NCBI GenBank assembly: GCA_963846585.1
Contig: CAWJWO010000018.1
Location: forward strand, 310,001-374,000
DNA from: JAAUTT01 sp963846585
GTDB lineage: Bacteria > Bacteroidota > Bacteroidia > Bacteroidales > JAAUTT01
DNA length: 64,000 nucleotides
Reading direction: 5' to 3'
The notes beneath the pieces are model-generated. The model searched no databases and was not told the origin of the DNA. It was given only the letters and a program-made list of their open reading frames with translations. Shown piece by piece: positions 18,517-26,471 of the stretch. Within the stretch, counting starts at the first letter, position 1; each line of letters opens with the position of its first letter. Position numbers and translations under genes: made by a program.

Positions 18517-18719
18517 AATTACGTTTCCCTATATAATTTAAGTGTTATTAAAAATTAATTGCCTAATCTGAGTTTACTATAATATTCAGTTTATGATGTA
18601 TTTATAAGACAATTATTCAAATCAAAAGTAAATAATTTTTATTATAATTGGTTTGCAAATGAATTATTAGTTATTTTTAAATTTTAAAAAATAAAACAAG
18701 TAAAATATATAAGGCCTAT

Positions 18720-20225
18720 ATGTCAACTATAACAGGAGAAATCATCCAGGTAATAGGACCTGTGCTTGATGTTAATTTCGAAAGGAAAGAAAGCGAATTG
18801 CCTAAAATTCACGATGCACTGGAAATTAAACGGGACGATGGACAAATTCTTATTGCTGAGGTTCAGCAACACATCGGTGAAAAGACAGTGCGTGCAATTG
18901 CAATGGATTCCACTGATGGTTTACGAAGAGGCATGGAAGTCACCGCCGTGGGTAGCCAGATTAAAATGCCGGTTGGCGATCAGGTTCGTGGCAGGCTTTT
19001 AAACGTAATTGGAGATGCCATCGATGGTATAGGTTCTGTTGATAAATCAAATGGCTATCCCATTCATAACGATCCTCCAAAATTTGAAGAACTTTCAACC
19101 TCGGCTGAAGTGTTGTTTACCGGAATTAAAGTAATTGATTTGCTTGAACCATATGCAAAAGGCGGTAAAATAGGATTATTTGGCGGGGCAGGAGTTGGTA
19201 AAACCGTCGTTATTATGGAACTTATCAATAATATTGCAAAACGGTATGCCGGTCTTTCAGTATTTGCAGGAGTTGGCGAACGTACCAGGGAAGGGAACGA
19301 TTTATTGCGTGAAATGATTGAATCGGGAGTAATTAAATATAGTGAAGAATTTAAAAAAAGCATGGCATCGGGTGGCTGGGATCTTTCGCTAGTTAATGAG
19401 GCCTCTTTAAGGGAATCACAGGCCACACTTGTCTTCGGCCAAATGAATGAGCCCCCAGGGGCCCGTGCTACCGTAGCTTTGTCAGGGTTAACAGTAGCCG
19501 AATCATTCCGCGATGGAGACGAGAAATCAGGAGGAAGAGATATATTATTCTTCGTCGATAACATTTTCAGGTTTACCCAGGCAGGTTCAGAAGTCTCCGC
19601 ACTACTTGGACGAATGCCTTCTGCAGTAGGTTATCAACCAACTTTATCAACTGAAATGGGAATAATGCAGGAAAGAATTACTTCTACAAAACGCGGCTCA
19701 ATAACATCAGTACAAGCAATATATGTACCAGCCGACGACCTCACAGATCCTGCTCCTGCTACTACATTTAGCCACCTCGATGCAACAACTGTTCTTGATC
19801 GCAAAATATCCGAACTTGGTATTTATCCTGCAGTTAATCCGCTTGATTCAACTTCGAGGATATTAACCCCTGAAGTCGTAGGAATAGAACATTACCAAAC
19901 TGCTCAAAAAGTTAAAGAGTTATTGCAGCGTTATAAGGAATTACAGGATATTATTGCTATCCTCGGATTAGATGAGTTGTCAGACGATGATAAACTGGTA
20001 GTACAAAGGGCCAGGCGAGTTCAACGTTTCCTGTCCCAACCTTTCCATGTTGCAGAGCAATTTACCGGTTTGGCTGGCGTTCTTGTTTCAATTGAGGATA
20101 CTATCAAAGGATTTAATATGATTATAAATGGCGATGTGGATAAATATCCGGAAGCTGCCTTCATGATGGTTGGCTCAATAGAAGAAGCCATTGAAAAAGG
20201 GGAACGTATTTTGGCAGAAGCGTAA
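18720..20225 (+). CDS. atpD: F1Fo ATP synthase subunit beta
   Basis: The 501-residue catalytic beta subunit shows the Walker A loop GGAGVGKTVV, catalytic region GERTREGNDL, Walker B ILFFVDNIFRF, the ADDLTDPAPATTF loop and the family signature PAVNPLDSTS. With atpC it forms a two-gene unit apart from the other F-ATPase genes, an arrangement known in Bacteroidota. It carries out ATP synthesis or hydrolysis at the inner membrane with alpha, gamma, delta, epsilon and Fo. Start at 18720 gives MSTITGEIIQVIGPVLDVNF, the usual N-terminus. Confidence 0.98.
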   Translation: MSTITGEIIQVIGPVLDVNFERKESELPKIHDALEIKRDDGQILIAEVQQHIGEKTVRAIAMDSTDGLRRGMEVTAVGSQIKMPVGDQVRGRLLNVIGDAIDGIGSVDKSNGYPIHNDPPKFEELSTSAEVLFTGIKVIDLLEPYAKGGKIGLFGGAGVGKTVVIMELINNIAKRYAGLSVFAGVGERTREGNDLLREMIESGVIKYSEEFKKSMASGGWDLSLVNEASLRESQATLVFGQMNEPPGARATVALSGLTVAESFRDGDEKSGGRDILFFVDNIFRFTQAGSEVSALLGRMPSAVGYQPTLSTEMGIMQERITSTKRGSITSVQAIYVPADDLTDPAPATTFSHLDATTVLDRKISELGIYPAVNPLDSTSRILTPEVVGIEHYQTAQKVKELLQRYKELQDIIAILGLDELSDDDKLVVQRARRVQRFLSQPFHVAEQFTGLAGVLVSIEDTIKGFNMIINGDVDKYPEAAFMMVGSIEEAIEKGERILAEA

Positions 20226-20230
20226 AATAG

Positions 20231-20285
20231 TAGTAAGTATCAAGTCGTAAGTCGTAAGAAAAAAGTCGTAAGTCGTAAGTCGAAA
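20231..20285 (+). repeat. Word array (GTCGTAAG type), 3' side of atpD
   Basis: There are five or more imperfect AGTCGTAAG units starting a few bases after the atpD stop. They are complementary to the array at 20337-20388, so the atpD-atpC transcript can fold into a long hairpin. Confidence 0.85.
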
Positions 20286-20336
20286 GACAAAAGATAAAAG
20301 AAAAAGACTGACATTAATTAATAATACTTTCCCTAT

Positions 20337-20388
20337 CCTACTTACCTACTATCCTACTTACGACTTACGACTTACGACTTACTACTAA
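20337..20388 (+). repeat. Word array (CTTACGACTTACGAC), 5' side of atpC
   Basis: CTTACGACTTACGAC units form the inverted partner of the array at 20231-20285, ending about 28 bp before the atpC start. Confidence 0.85.
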
Positions 20389-20415
20389 TGATTATTTACC
20401 AATAACTATTTTATC

Positions 20416-20670
20416 ATGTACCTTGAAGTATTATCTCCCGGCAAAACGGTTTTTTCAGGAAATATTAAAATAATTAAAGTCCCTGGCACTGGCGGATCTT
20501 TTGAAGTAATGAAAAATCACGCTCCGTTGATTTCGACACTCGATGATGGTAAAGTCAGGATTGTAGCAGAAGATGATACCACCAGGTTATTCAATATCAG
20601 TGGAGGTGTAATACAGGTAATTGCTAATAAGATTATTGTACTGGCAGAATCAATAACCGATTCCAAATAG
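20416..20670 (+). CDS. atpC: F1Fo ATP synthase subunit epsilon, short form
   Basis: The 84-residue protein corresponds to the N-terminal beta-sandwich of epsilon (YLEVLSPGKTVFSG, GSFEVMKNHAPLISTL, FNISGGVIQV). The C-terminal helical hairpin present in longer epsilon subunits, which inhibits ATP hydrolysis, is missing. Short epsilons of this size are usual in Bacteroidota. It connects gamma and the c-ring. Directly downstream of atpD, separated by 190 bp made up largely of inverted word arrays. Confidence 0.95.
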   Translation: MYLEVLSPGKTVFSGNIKIIKVPGTGGSFEVMKNHAPLISTLDDGKVRIVAEDDTTRLFNISGGVIQVIANKIIVLAESITDSK

Positions 20671-20698
20671 GGGCTAGGGGCTAGGGGCCAGGGATTAG
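20671..20698 (+). repeat. Word array (GGGGCTAG type), 3' side of atpC
   Basis: GGGCTAGGGGCTAGGGGCC-type units start at the atpC stop codon. The inverted partner is at 20871-20908. Confidence 0.85.
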
Positions 20699-20699
20699 T

Positions 20700-20807
20700 A
20701 TGATTATTCTATTATACTTTATTGACTTTATAACATTTACATTCTTTATAATATTATTAATTATTACAATTGGAATATCTCTGATTACCAACAATAAACA
20801 TGAATGA
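20700..20807 (+). CDS. Possible 35-residue hydrophobic peptide
   Basis: An ATG at 20700 opens 35 codons, ending TGA at 20805-20807. Almost the whole peptide is one hydrophobic segment rich in Ile, Leu and Phe, followed by TNNKHE. It could be a single-pass small membrane protein or simply AT-rich spacer read in frame. It lies in the spacer between the two inverted GGGGCTAG arrays. Confidence 0.25.
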   Translation: MIILLYFIDFITFTFFIILLIITIGISLITNNKHE

Positions 20808-20870
20808 AAATACATTAAACTGAACAACGAATAAACTAATACTTTTAAATTTAATTTAAGTACTTTACCA

Positions 20871-20908
20871 TAACCCCTAACCCCTAACCCCTAATCCCTA
20901 ATCCCTAT
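20871..20908 (+). repeat. Word array (CCCCTAAC type), 5' side of the hydrolase gene
   Basis: AACCCCTAACCCCTAATCCC-type units end six bases before the hydrolase ATG. They are the inverted partner of 20671-20698. Confidence 0.85.
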
Positions 20909-20913
20909 TTTTC

Positions 20914-21669
20914 ATGAGGTTATTATTAATATGTACATTCTTATTTATATTAACTATGAACGAGGCTCAGCAAACTGTTACCTTTAAATCTACCGATGGT
21001 TTGGATATTACTGCAGATTTATATTTGCAGGATAAAAGCCTTCCATTTATACTGTTATTTCATCAGGCAAATTTCAGCAGGGGTGAATATCTTGAAACGG
21101 CGCCAAGGTTCGTTAAAATGGGATTTAATTGTCTTGTAGTTGATTTAAGGTCAGGCAAAGAGGTAAATTATATTCAAAATGAAACGGCAAAAAGGGCCAG
21201 GGAACTTAACCTTCCCACAGGTTACCTGGATGCGGAAAAAGACATCATTGCCTCTATCAGTTATATAAAACAATATACCAAAGATAAAATCATTCTGGTT
21301 GGCAGTTCATACTCTGCGTCCTTAGTACTACTGATAGCAAAAAACAATACTATGGTTAGCGCTGTCCTGGCATTTAGTCCTGGTGAATATTTTGAACCGG
21401 CACATTCTCTTAAAAAAGAATTAACCGGATTTAATAAACCTGTTTTTGCAGCCTCAACAAAAAATGAATATCCATTCGTTAAAGAAATGTTTTCAGGTAT
21501 TTCCGAATCTATGATAACCTGGTATTCACCGTCAAATGGAGAAGGCACACACGGTTCCAGGATTTTGTGGAAATCAAGCCCCGATAGTGAAGAATGCTGG
21601 ATGTCGTTGTTGATGTTCGTAAAGGGTTTAGAGCCAGGAACCAGGAGCCAGGAACCAAGACAAAAATGA
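20914..21669 (+). CDS. Exported alpha/beta hydrolase (dienelactone hydrolase-like)
   Basis: The 251-residue protein has a signal peptide (to about residue 18, NEAQQ). The fold is an alpha/beta hydrolase: FILLFHQANFSRGEY near the oxyanion region, the nucleophile elbow GSSYSAS with Ser132 (Ser in place of the usual last Gly), and a probable catalytic His in GEGTHGSRILW. Substrate not known; esterase or peptidase activity is possible. The last 13 or so residues (LEPGTRSQEPRQK) are encoded by the GAACCAGG word array at 21630-21661, so the natural C-terminus has been extended by the repeat. Confidence 0.8.
   Translation: MRLLLICTFLFILTMNEAQQTVTFKSTDGLDITADLYLQDKSLPFILLFHQANFSRGEYLETAPRFVKMGFNCLVVDLRSGKEVNYIQNETAKRARELNLPTGYLDAEKDIIASISYIKQYTKDKIILVGSSYSASLVLLIAKNNTMVSAVLAFSPGEYFEPAHSLKKELTGFNKPVFAASTKNEYPFVKEMFSGISESMITWYSPSNGEGTHGSRILWKSSPDSEECWMSLLMFVKGLEPGTRSQEPRQK
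21630..21661 (+). repeat. Word array (GAACCAGG type) inside the hydrolase 3' end
   Basis: GAGCCAGGAACCAGGAGCC-type units lie within the reading frame of the hydrolase. Their inverted partner is at 21871-21907, at the 3' side of lysA. Confidence 0.85.
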
Positions 21670-21772
21670 TTTGAGATTTAAGATTTGGAAAATCCGGTTT
21701 AAAAATCTTAAACTATATTCTTAATTCAATTATTATTTCTGTCTTCTGTTTTCTTTTATCTGTCTTCTTTTT

Positions 21773-21870
21773 CACGTCTCATATCTCACGTCCCATGTCT
21801 CACGTCCCATGTCTCACATCCTACGTCCCACGTCCCACATCCCATGTCCCATGTCCCATGTCCCATGTCC
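21773..21870 (-). repeat. Word array (GACGTGGGA / CATGGGA type), 3' side of lysA
   Basis: About ten imperfect units read TCACGTCCCATG on the plus strand and CATGGGACGTGA on the lysA coding strand. Together with 21871-21907 this is the longest word array in the window. Confidence 0.85.
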
Positions 21871-21907
21871 CAAGTCTTGGCTCTTGGCTCTTGGCTCTTG
21901 GCTCTTG
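21871..21907 (-). repeat. Word array (AGAGCCA type) abutting the lysA stop
   Basis: There are four CTTGGCT units on the plus strand. On the lysA coding strand they read AGAGCCAAGAGCCAAG, the 3'-side form. Confidence 0.85.
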
Positions 21908-21912
21908 TTTTA

Positions 21913-23202
21913 TTAAATTACATTTGGAAATGGTCTCATCAGGTCCTCAATTTGATCTCTTTTCCGGATCAAAACATCTTCCCCGCTTTCATTTATAAGA
22001 ACTTCAGCCGGCCGTAAACGACAGTTATAATTCGAACTCATTGACATAGCATAAGCGCCGGAATCCAATATTCCAAGTATATCGCCTTCCATTATTACAG
22101 GAAGATTACGTTCCTTTGCAATTATATCTCCGGTTTCACAAATATTGCCAACAACGGTAACATTTTCATTTTTAATATTTTTTCTTTTGATTCTGCTGTA
22201 AATTTCAATGTCGTGATATGCATCGTACATGGCAGGTCGGAGTAGTACATTAAAACCAATGTCGGTACCAACATATTTTTTATTTGCATTTTCCTTTACA
22301 GAATATACTTCACCTAGTAAAATACCGCATTCTGCAACCGTGTATCTGCCAGGTTCCATTTTAATTGTTATTTGACGGCCATTACGATTTACCCAATTAT
22401 CAATAACTTCCTGTACCCCCTCTCCCAGTTTACCCAGATCAAGGCGGGACTCTCCTGCTTCCTTATGATAAGGAATACCAAAACCTCCGCCAATATCTAC
22501 AAATTCAATATCCGGAAAATTCTCTGCAAATGAAAGTATAAATCTTGCTGCTTCTATATAAGTTTCCGGGGTCATAAATAACGAGCCAATGTGTTGATTA
22601 AGCCCACATAGTTTCAAATCGTACTTTGCAAGAATTGTTTTTAATTCATTTAAAAATATCGGGTTAATCCCAAATTTAGTATTTTTCCCACCTGTGATTA
22701 CCTTTTCGTGATGACCTGCTCCGACTCCGGGATTAACTCTTACGGCAACTTTACCACCTTTATTAAGCTTACCATATTTTTCAAGTTGCGAAAGCGAATC
22801 TATACTAATAAGTATGCTGTGATTTATACCAAACAGCATTTCTTCATCCGACACATTATTTGAAATAAATAATATTTCTTCAGGCTTGAATCCTGCTTTC
22901 AATTCAAGAAATATTTCACCTGGCGACATCGCATCAACCAATAATCCTTCATCATGAACAATTTTAAGAATGGTAAAATTCGTGTTTGCCTTGGCGGAAT
23001 AATTAATCTTTAACTTTGGATATGAAATTATATTTTTTAATTCTGCACATCGTTGTCTGAGAATGTTCTCGTTATAAACATAAAGCGGGGAACCATATCT
23101 TTCAATTAATTGAACCGGATTTGTATTACCATAAAACTTAATATCTTTTGTCAAGATATTATGCACATATGAAAAGTTACCGGACATATTTTCTATCTTC
23201 AT
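21913..23202 (-). CDS. lysA: Diaminopimelate decarboxylase
   Basis: This 429-residue PLP enzyme of fold type III catalyses the last step of lysine synthesis, meso-diaminopimelate to L-lysine. It shows NYSAKANTN with the PLP Lys at 71, HIGSLF, VDIGGGFGIPY, KMEPGRYTVAECG and NICETGDIIA with the active-site Cys. Length matches the family. Start at 23202 gives a 20-residue N-terminal lead, and Met6 is an alternative. Upstream there is a CAAAAATA (TATTTTTG on the coding strand) at 23243-23250 that could be a -7 box, but no -33 element is clear. Confidence 0.95.
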   Translation of the reverse strand: MKIENMSGNFSYVHNILTKDIKFYGNTNPVQLIERYGSPLYVYNENILRQRCAELKNIISYPKLKINYSAKANTNFTILKIVHDEGLLVDAMSPGEIFLELKAGFKPEEILFISNNVSDEEMLFGINHSILISIDSLSQLEKYGKLNKGGKVAVRVNPGVGAGHHEKVITGGKNTKFGINPIFLNELKTILAKYDLKLCGLNQHIGSLFMTPETYIEAARFILSFAENFPDIEFVDIGGGFGIPYHKEAGESRLDLGKLGEGVQEVIDNWVNRNGRQITIKMEPGRYTVAECGILLGEVYSVKENANKKYVGTDIGFNVLLRPAMYDAYHDIEIYSRIKRKNIKNENVTVVGNICETGDIIAKERNLPVIMEGDILGILDSGAYAMSMSSNYNCRLRPAEVLINESGEDVLIRKRDQIEDLMRPFPNVI

Positions 23203-23642
23203 TATATTTTCTTTTTAATAATTCGCTCATAATATTATCAGGCAAAAATATATAAAAATAACTGGAATCGTACCTGAAGGTTTTGTGAAGTTGAGCGGCT
23301 TATTAAACAAATGAAAATTGCTGCTGTTAAATTTAAAAATATTACTAACGTATAAAAATTACAGAGGAATCAACATATTGGAAAATCAACATATTGCTGT
23401 TAAAGGTTTTTACTATTTATACTGCCATTTTTAGATAAAAGTTTGGATTTGTTGGTTATACCTTGTAAATATTATATAACTAAGAATTAATTCTAAAATT
23501 ATCAGGGAGAAATATAGGGAGATTTGTTAATATATAATTGTAAAAATCCGACAAAATATTATTAAAATTATGTCAAATGTGAAAATTTGCAAATGGGTAT
23601 ATTAAGCTTATCAGGTATAATATATTGAATAAAATTATAAAC
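23203..23642. other. Intergenic region between lysA and thiE, no gene seen
   Basis: It is divergent and AT-rich. I looked for a TPP riboswitch (conserved CTGAGA and ACCTGATCTGGATAATGCC core) ahead of thiE and did not find one. A short direct repeat, ATCAACATATTG, occurs twice around 23369-23396. Promoters for both genes should lie here. Confidence 0.5.
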
Positions 23643-23681
23643 ATATAAACTTATAAACCTTATAAACCTTATAAACCTTTA
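23643..23681 (+). repeat. Word array (TATAAACCT type), 5' side of thiE
   Basis: There are four TATAAACCT units ending 25 bp before the thiE start. The same array occurs ahead of thiL (25330-25366) and gltD (about 50911-50960). Confidence 0.85.
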
Positions 23682-23705
23682 TTTTTACGACTCACTCCTA
23701 TAATA

Positions 23706-24416
23706 ATGTCTCTTATAAAAAATAAAATACAATTCGATTTGAGTTTATACCTCGTTACTGACAGGACACTTTCATCAGGCCGTGATATTGAGTGGATTGT
23801 AGAAGAAAGCGTGAAAGGCGGGGTAACAATGGTACAATTACGTGAAAAAGAATGTACTACCCGACAGTTTATAGAATTGGCAACCGGTTTGAAAAATTTA
23901 CTGATACCTTATAATATACCCTTGATTATAAACGATCGCGTTGATGTGGCTATGGCAACAGATGCCGATGGCCTACATATCGGACAAAGTGATATGCCTT
24001 ACGGGATAGTCAGGGGTTTACTGGGTAAGGATAAAATAATCGGACTTTCAGTTGAAAATATAGATCAGGTTATTGAAGCCAATTGCAATGATGTTGATTA
24101 TATTGGCATTTCACCCGTTTTCAGTACTTCTACGAAACCCTTCACCGCGAGTCCTTTCGGATTAGAAGGTATCCGGCGCATAGTGGCTATATCTGAACAT
24201 CCTTCTGTTGCTATTGGAGGTATTAACAGAACTAATGCAAAATCAGTAATACAGGCTGGCGTAAATGGAATAGCAGTTGTGTCAGCAATATGCTCTGCCT
24301 CCAGCCCTCGTGAAGCAGCATCGGTTTTAAAAAATATTGTAACTGATGCAGGAAAAAAAAATAAGAACCAGGAACCAAGAGCCAGGAACCAGGACAAAAA
24401 TGATTTTAGATTTTAG
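23706..24416 (+). CDS. thiE: Thiamine-phosphate synthase
   Basis: This 236-residue TIM-barrel enzyme joins the hydroxymethylpyrimidine diphosphate and thiazole phosphate moieties to thiamine phosphate. Landmarks are YLVTDRTL, MVQLREKECTTR, INDRVDVAMATDADGLHIGQ (split by position), YIGISPVFSTSTK and AIGGINRTN. It is the first gene of a thiE-tenA-thiL-thiD run on one strand. The last 17-18 residues (from about KNQEPRARNQD onwards) are encoded by the GAACCAGG word array, so the enzyme carries a non-family charged tail. No TPP riboswitch seen upstream. Confidence 0.95.
   Translation: MSLIKNKIQFDLSLYLVTDRTLSSGRDIEWIVEESVKGGVTMVQLREKECTTRQFIELATGLKNLLIPYNIPLIINDRVDVAMATDADGLHIGQSDMPYGIVRGLLGKDKIIGLSVENIDQVIEANCNDVDYIGISPVFSTSTKPFTASPFGLEGIRRIVAISEHPSVAIGGINRTNAKSVIQAGVNGIAVVSAICSASSPREAASVLKNIVTDAGKKNKNQEPRARNQDKNDFRF
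24363..24397 (+). repeat. Word array (GAACCAGG type) inside the thiE 3' end
   Basis: GAACCAGGAACCAAGAGCC-type units lie in the thiE reading frame. The inverted partner is at 24541-24570 ahead of tenA. The AT-rich spacer 24398-24528 is closely similar to 21662-21772. Confidence 0.85.
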
Positions 24417-24528
24417 AATCTTGATTTGAGATTTAAGATTTGGAAAATCCAGTTTAAAAATTTTAAATCTATATTCTTAATTCAATTATTATTTCTGCCT
24501 TCTTTAATCTTTTATCTGTCTTCTTTTT

Positions 24529-24570
24529 CACGTCTCACATCTTGGCTCCTGGTTCTTGGTTCTTGATTCT
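24529..24570 (+). repeat. Word arrays (CACGTCTC and CCTGGTTC types), 5' side of tenA
   Basis: CACGTCTCACAT is followed by CTTGGCTCCTGGTTCTTGG-type units, ending about 34 bp before the tenA ATG. Confidence 0.8.
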
Positions 24571-24603
24571 ACATTAATAACTAACTTAATATCTTACAAA
24601 ACC

Positions 24604-25251
24604 ATGAAATGGAGCCAAAATACCTGGAACGCATGTGAACCAATTTATCACAGAATTTTAGAATTACCCTTTTTACTTGAATTAATGGACGGTACTTTGC
24701 CACGGGAGAAATTTTATTATTATCTGCAACAGGATGCCATCTACCTCTCTGAATATGGAAAAATAATGGCAGGTATTGCAGCCCGTCTAGATAATACAAG
24801 ATATAGAGAAGCTTTCCTGAATTTTGCAAAAGCAACCATTACAGTAGAATTATCTTTACATGCTACATTTTTAAAAGATGCAACCCCAAATTCTTATCGG
24901 GCCGCATCGCCATGTTGTTTATTATATACAGGTTATTTATCGTCACTCCTTCATTTTAGTCCTATCGAACAGGTACTTGCAGGCATATTGCCATGTTTTT
25001 GGATTTATCAAAAGGTAGGTGATAATATTGTTGAACATCAAACAAAAGATGACAATCCATATCAGCAATGGATTAATACATACAGTGGCGAAGATTTTGC
25101 AGGAATGGTTAATATTGCTATTGAAATTTGTGATGAAGTTGCAGAAAAATCCTTGTTAAAAGCTGAAATGACTGAAGCATTCAGGTATGCATCAAAAATG
25201 GAATGGATGTTTTGGGATAGTGCCTATAGACTGGAGGCATGGCCTGTGTAA
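24604..25251 (+). CDS. tenA: TenA family aminopyrimidine aminohydrolase (thiaminase II)
   Basis: The 215-residue all-alpha protein has the TenA hallmarks YLQQDAIYLSEYGK, the nucleophile Cys131 in ILPCFWIYQKVG, and a C-terminal Glu/Trp-rich helix (KMEWMFWDSAYRLE). By family, it salvages the pyrimidine of degraded thiamine by hydrolysing aminopyrimidines. I chose the ATG at 24604: an in-frame TTG at 24556 lies inside the upstream word array and would add a non-family leader. Sits between thiE and thiL. Confidence 0.93.
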   Translation: MKWSQNTWNACEPIYHRILELPFLLELMDGTLPREKFYYYLQQDAIYLSEYGKIMAGIAARLDNTRYREAFLNFAKATITVELSLHATFLKDATPNSYRAASPCCLLYTGYLSSLLHFSPIEQVLAGILPCFWIYQKVGDNIVEHQTKDDNPYQQWINTYSGEDFAGMVNIAIEICDEVAEKSLLKAEMTEAFRYASKMEWMFWDSAYRLEAWPV

Positions 25252-25253
25252 TG

Positions 25254-25366
25254 TAGTTGTTGGTTGTTAGTTGCTGGTTAAAGGTGATGAAGTGATGAAG
25301 TGATGAAGTGATTAGGTTGATAAGATCTTCTATAAACCTTATAAACCTTATAAACCTTATAAACTC
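25254..25366 (+). repeat. Three word arrays between tenA and thiL
   Basis: GTTGTTAG-type units at 25254-25279 (3' side of tenA) are followed by GTGATGAA units at 25282-25315 and TATAAACCT units at 25330-25366 (5' side of thiL). The GTGAT word reappears at 27451-27471 at the 3' side of the peroxiredoxin gene. Confidence 0.85.
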
Positions 25367-25394
25367 ATTAACAAATTTACAAATTATTTTCATA

Positions 25395-26396
25395 ATGGAA
25401 ATTAAAGATATAGGAGAATTTGGGTTTATTGAACGATTTAAACCTTTATTCGATAACCTGGTTCAGGATTCCCAGGTTGGAATAGGGGACGACTGTGCAA
25501 TAATTTCAGCAAACAATGAAGAAGATTGGCTGGTAACTACTGATTTACTTATGGAAGATATTCACTTTATCAGAAACGCCATAACTCCTGATCAATTAGG
25601 ATATAAATCCCTGGCGGTAAACCTGAGTGATATTGCTGCTATGGGCGGATCACCTGTAGGGTCGTTTCTGTCAATTGCCATACCCCCTGCAATAAATGTT
25701 GAATACCTTGATTTATTCATGAAAGGTTATCACGAATTGTCAGCAAAATACAATATACCTCTTTTGGGCGGGGATACTACCCGGTCAATAAAACACCTTG
25801 CAATAAACGTTTGTGTTTTGGGAAAAAGCAAAAAGGGTATGGCCAGGAAACGAAATATGGCCATGATGGGCGATGCTGTATGTGTTACAGGTAATCTGGG
25901 TGATTCGGCTGCAGGATTGAAAATTTTATTGGATAGATTGCCGGAATCTGAATCCGGCAGGTTTTTGCTCCAAAAACATAACAGGCCTGAACCTAAACTC
26001 AGTGAAGGGTTATTCCTGTCAGTTTATCCTGATGTGCATGCAATGATTGACATATCGGATGGAATCGCTTCCGATTTGAATCATATTTTAAAAGCCTCGG
26101 GAGTTGCTGCACATATCCGCCTTGATTGGCTGCCGGTATCGGAACAACTTAAAAGTATTGCTGCACAACAAGGTTGGAATATAATTGAGATGGCAGCAGG
26201 AGGCGGTGAGGATTACGAACTTCTTTTTACTGTTGCTTCCGGTAGCCTGGAATCTATTAAGAAAGAATTTGATATAAAATTTAATAAACCTGTAATACAT
26301 ATAGGTGAAATAACAGGCGATACTCCTAAAATTCATTGGTTTAAAGGTTTAAATGAAGTCGAATTTTCAATCAAAGGTTTTAATCATTTTATTTAA
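25395..26396 (+). CDS. thiL: Thiamine-monophosphate kinase
   Basis: This PurM-like ATP-binding kinase makes thiamine diphosphate from thiamine phosphate. Landmarks are VGIGDDCAII, TTDLLMEDIHF, AVNLSDIAAMGG, LLGGDTTRS, MIDISDGIASDL and AAGGGEDYELLF. I set the start at ATG 25395 (MEIKDIGEFGFIERF), giving 333 residues. The longer in-frame ATG at 25308 would translate the TATAAACCT array as an Ile-Asn-Leu repeat and is not credible. Confidence 0.96.
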   Translation: MEIKDIGEFGFIERFKPLFDNLVQDSQVGIGDDCAIISANNEEDWLVTTDLLMEDIHFIRNAITPDQLGYKSLAVNLSDIAAMGGSPVGSFLSIAIPPAINVEYLDLFMKGYHELSAKYNIPLLGGDTTRSIKHLAINVCVLGKSKKGMARKRNMAMMGDAVCVTGNLGDSAAGLKILLDRLPESESGRFLLQKHNRPEPKLSEGLFLSVYPDVHAMIDISDGIASDLNHILKASGVAAHIRLDWLPVSEQLKSIAAQQGWNIIEMAAGGGEDYELLFTVASGSLESIKKEFDIKFNKPVIHIGEITGDTPKIHWFKGLNEVEFSIKGFNHFI

Positions 26397-26407
26397 ATCA
26401 GTGTTTA

Positions 26408-26444
26408 TGTAAAGTTCGAAGTAGGAAGGTAGGAAAGTAGAAAA
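26408..26444 (+). repeat. Word array (GAAGGTAG type), 3' side of thiL
   Basis: AGTAGGAAGGTAGGAAAGTAG-type purine-rich units are related to the larger array at 27270-27320. Confidence 0.6.
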
Positions 26445-26471
26445 GAACAATAACTTCAAAAATAAATTACA

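Noticed and set aside
20226..21912. Possible CRISPR arrays in the tandem repeats
   Set aside because: The units are 6-12 bp, contiguous and imperfect, without unique spacers of constant length, and no cas genes are near.
23203..23705. TPP riboswitch ahead of the thiamine cluster
   Set aside because: I looked for the CTGAGA and ACCTGATCTGGATAATGCC-type core on both strands and found neither.
24556..24603. Longer N-terminus of TenA from a TTG start
   Set aside because: The added residues come from the upstream CCTGGTTC word array and do not match the TenA family; ATG 24604 gives the normal length.
25308..25394. Longer N-terminus of ThiL
   Set aside because: It would translate the TATAAACCT array into an Ile-Asn-Leu repeat; ATG 25395 gives the family N-terminus.
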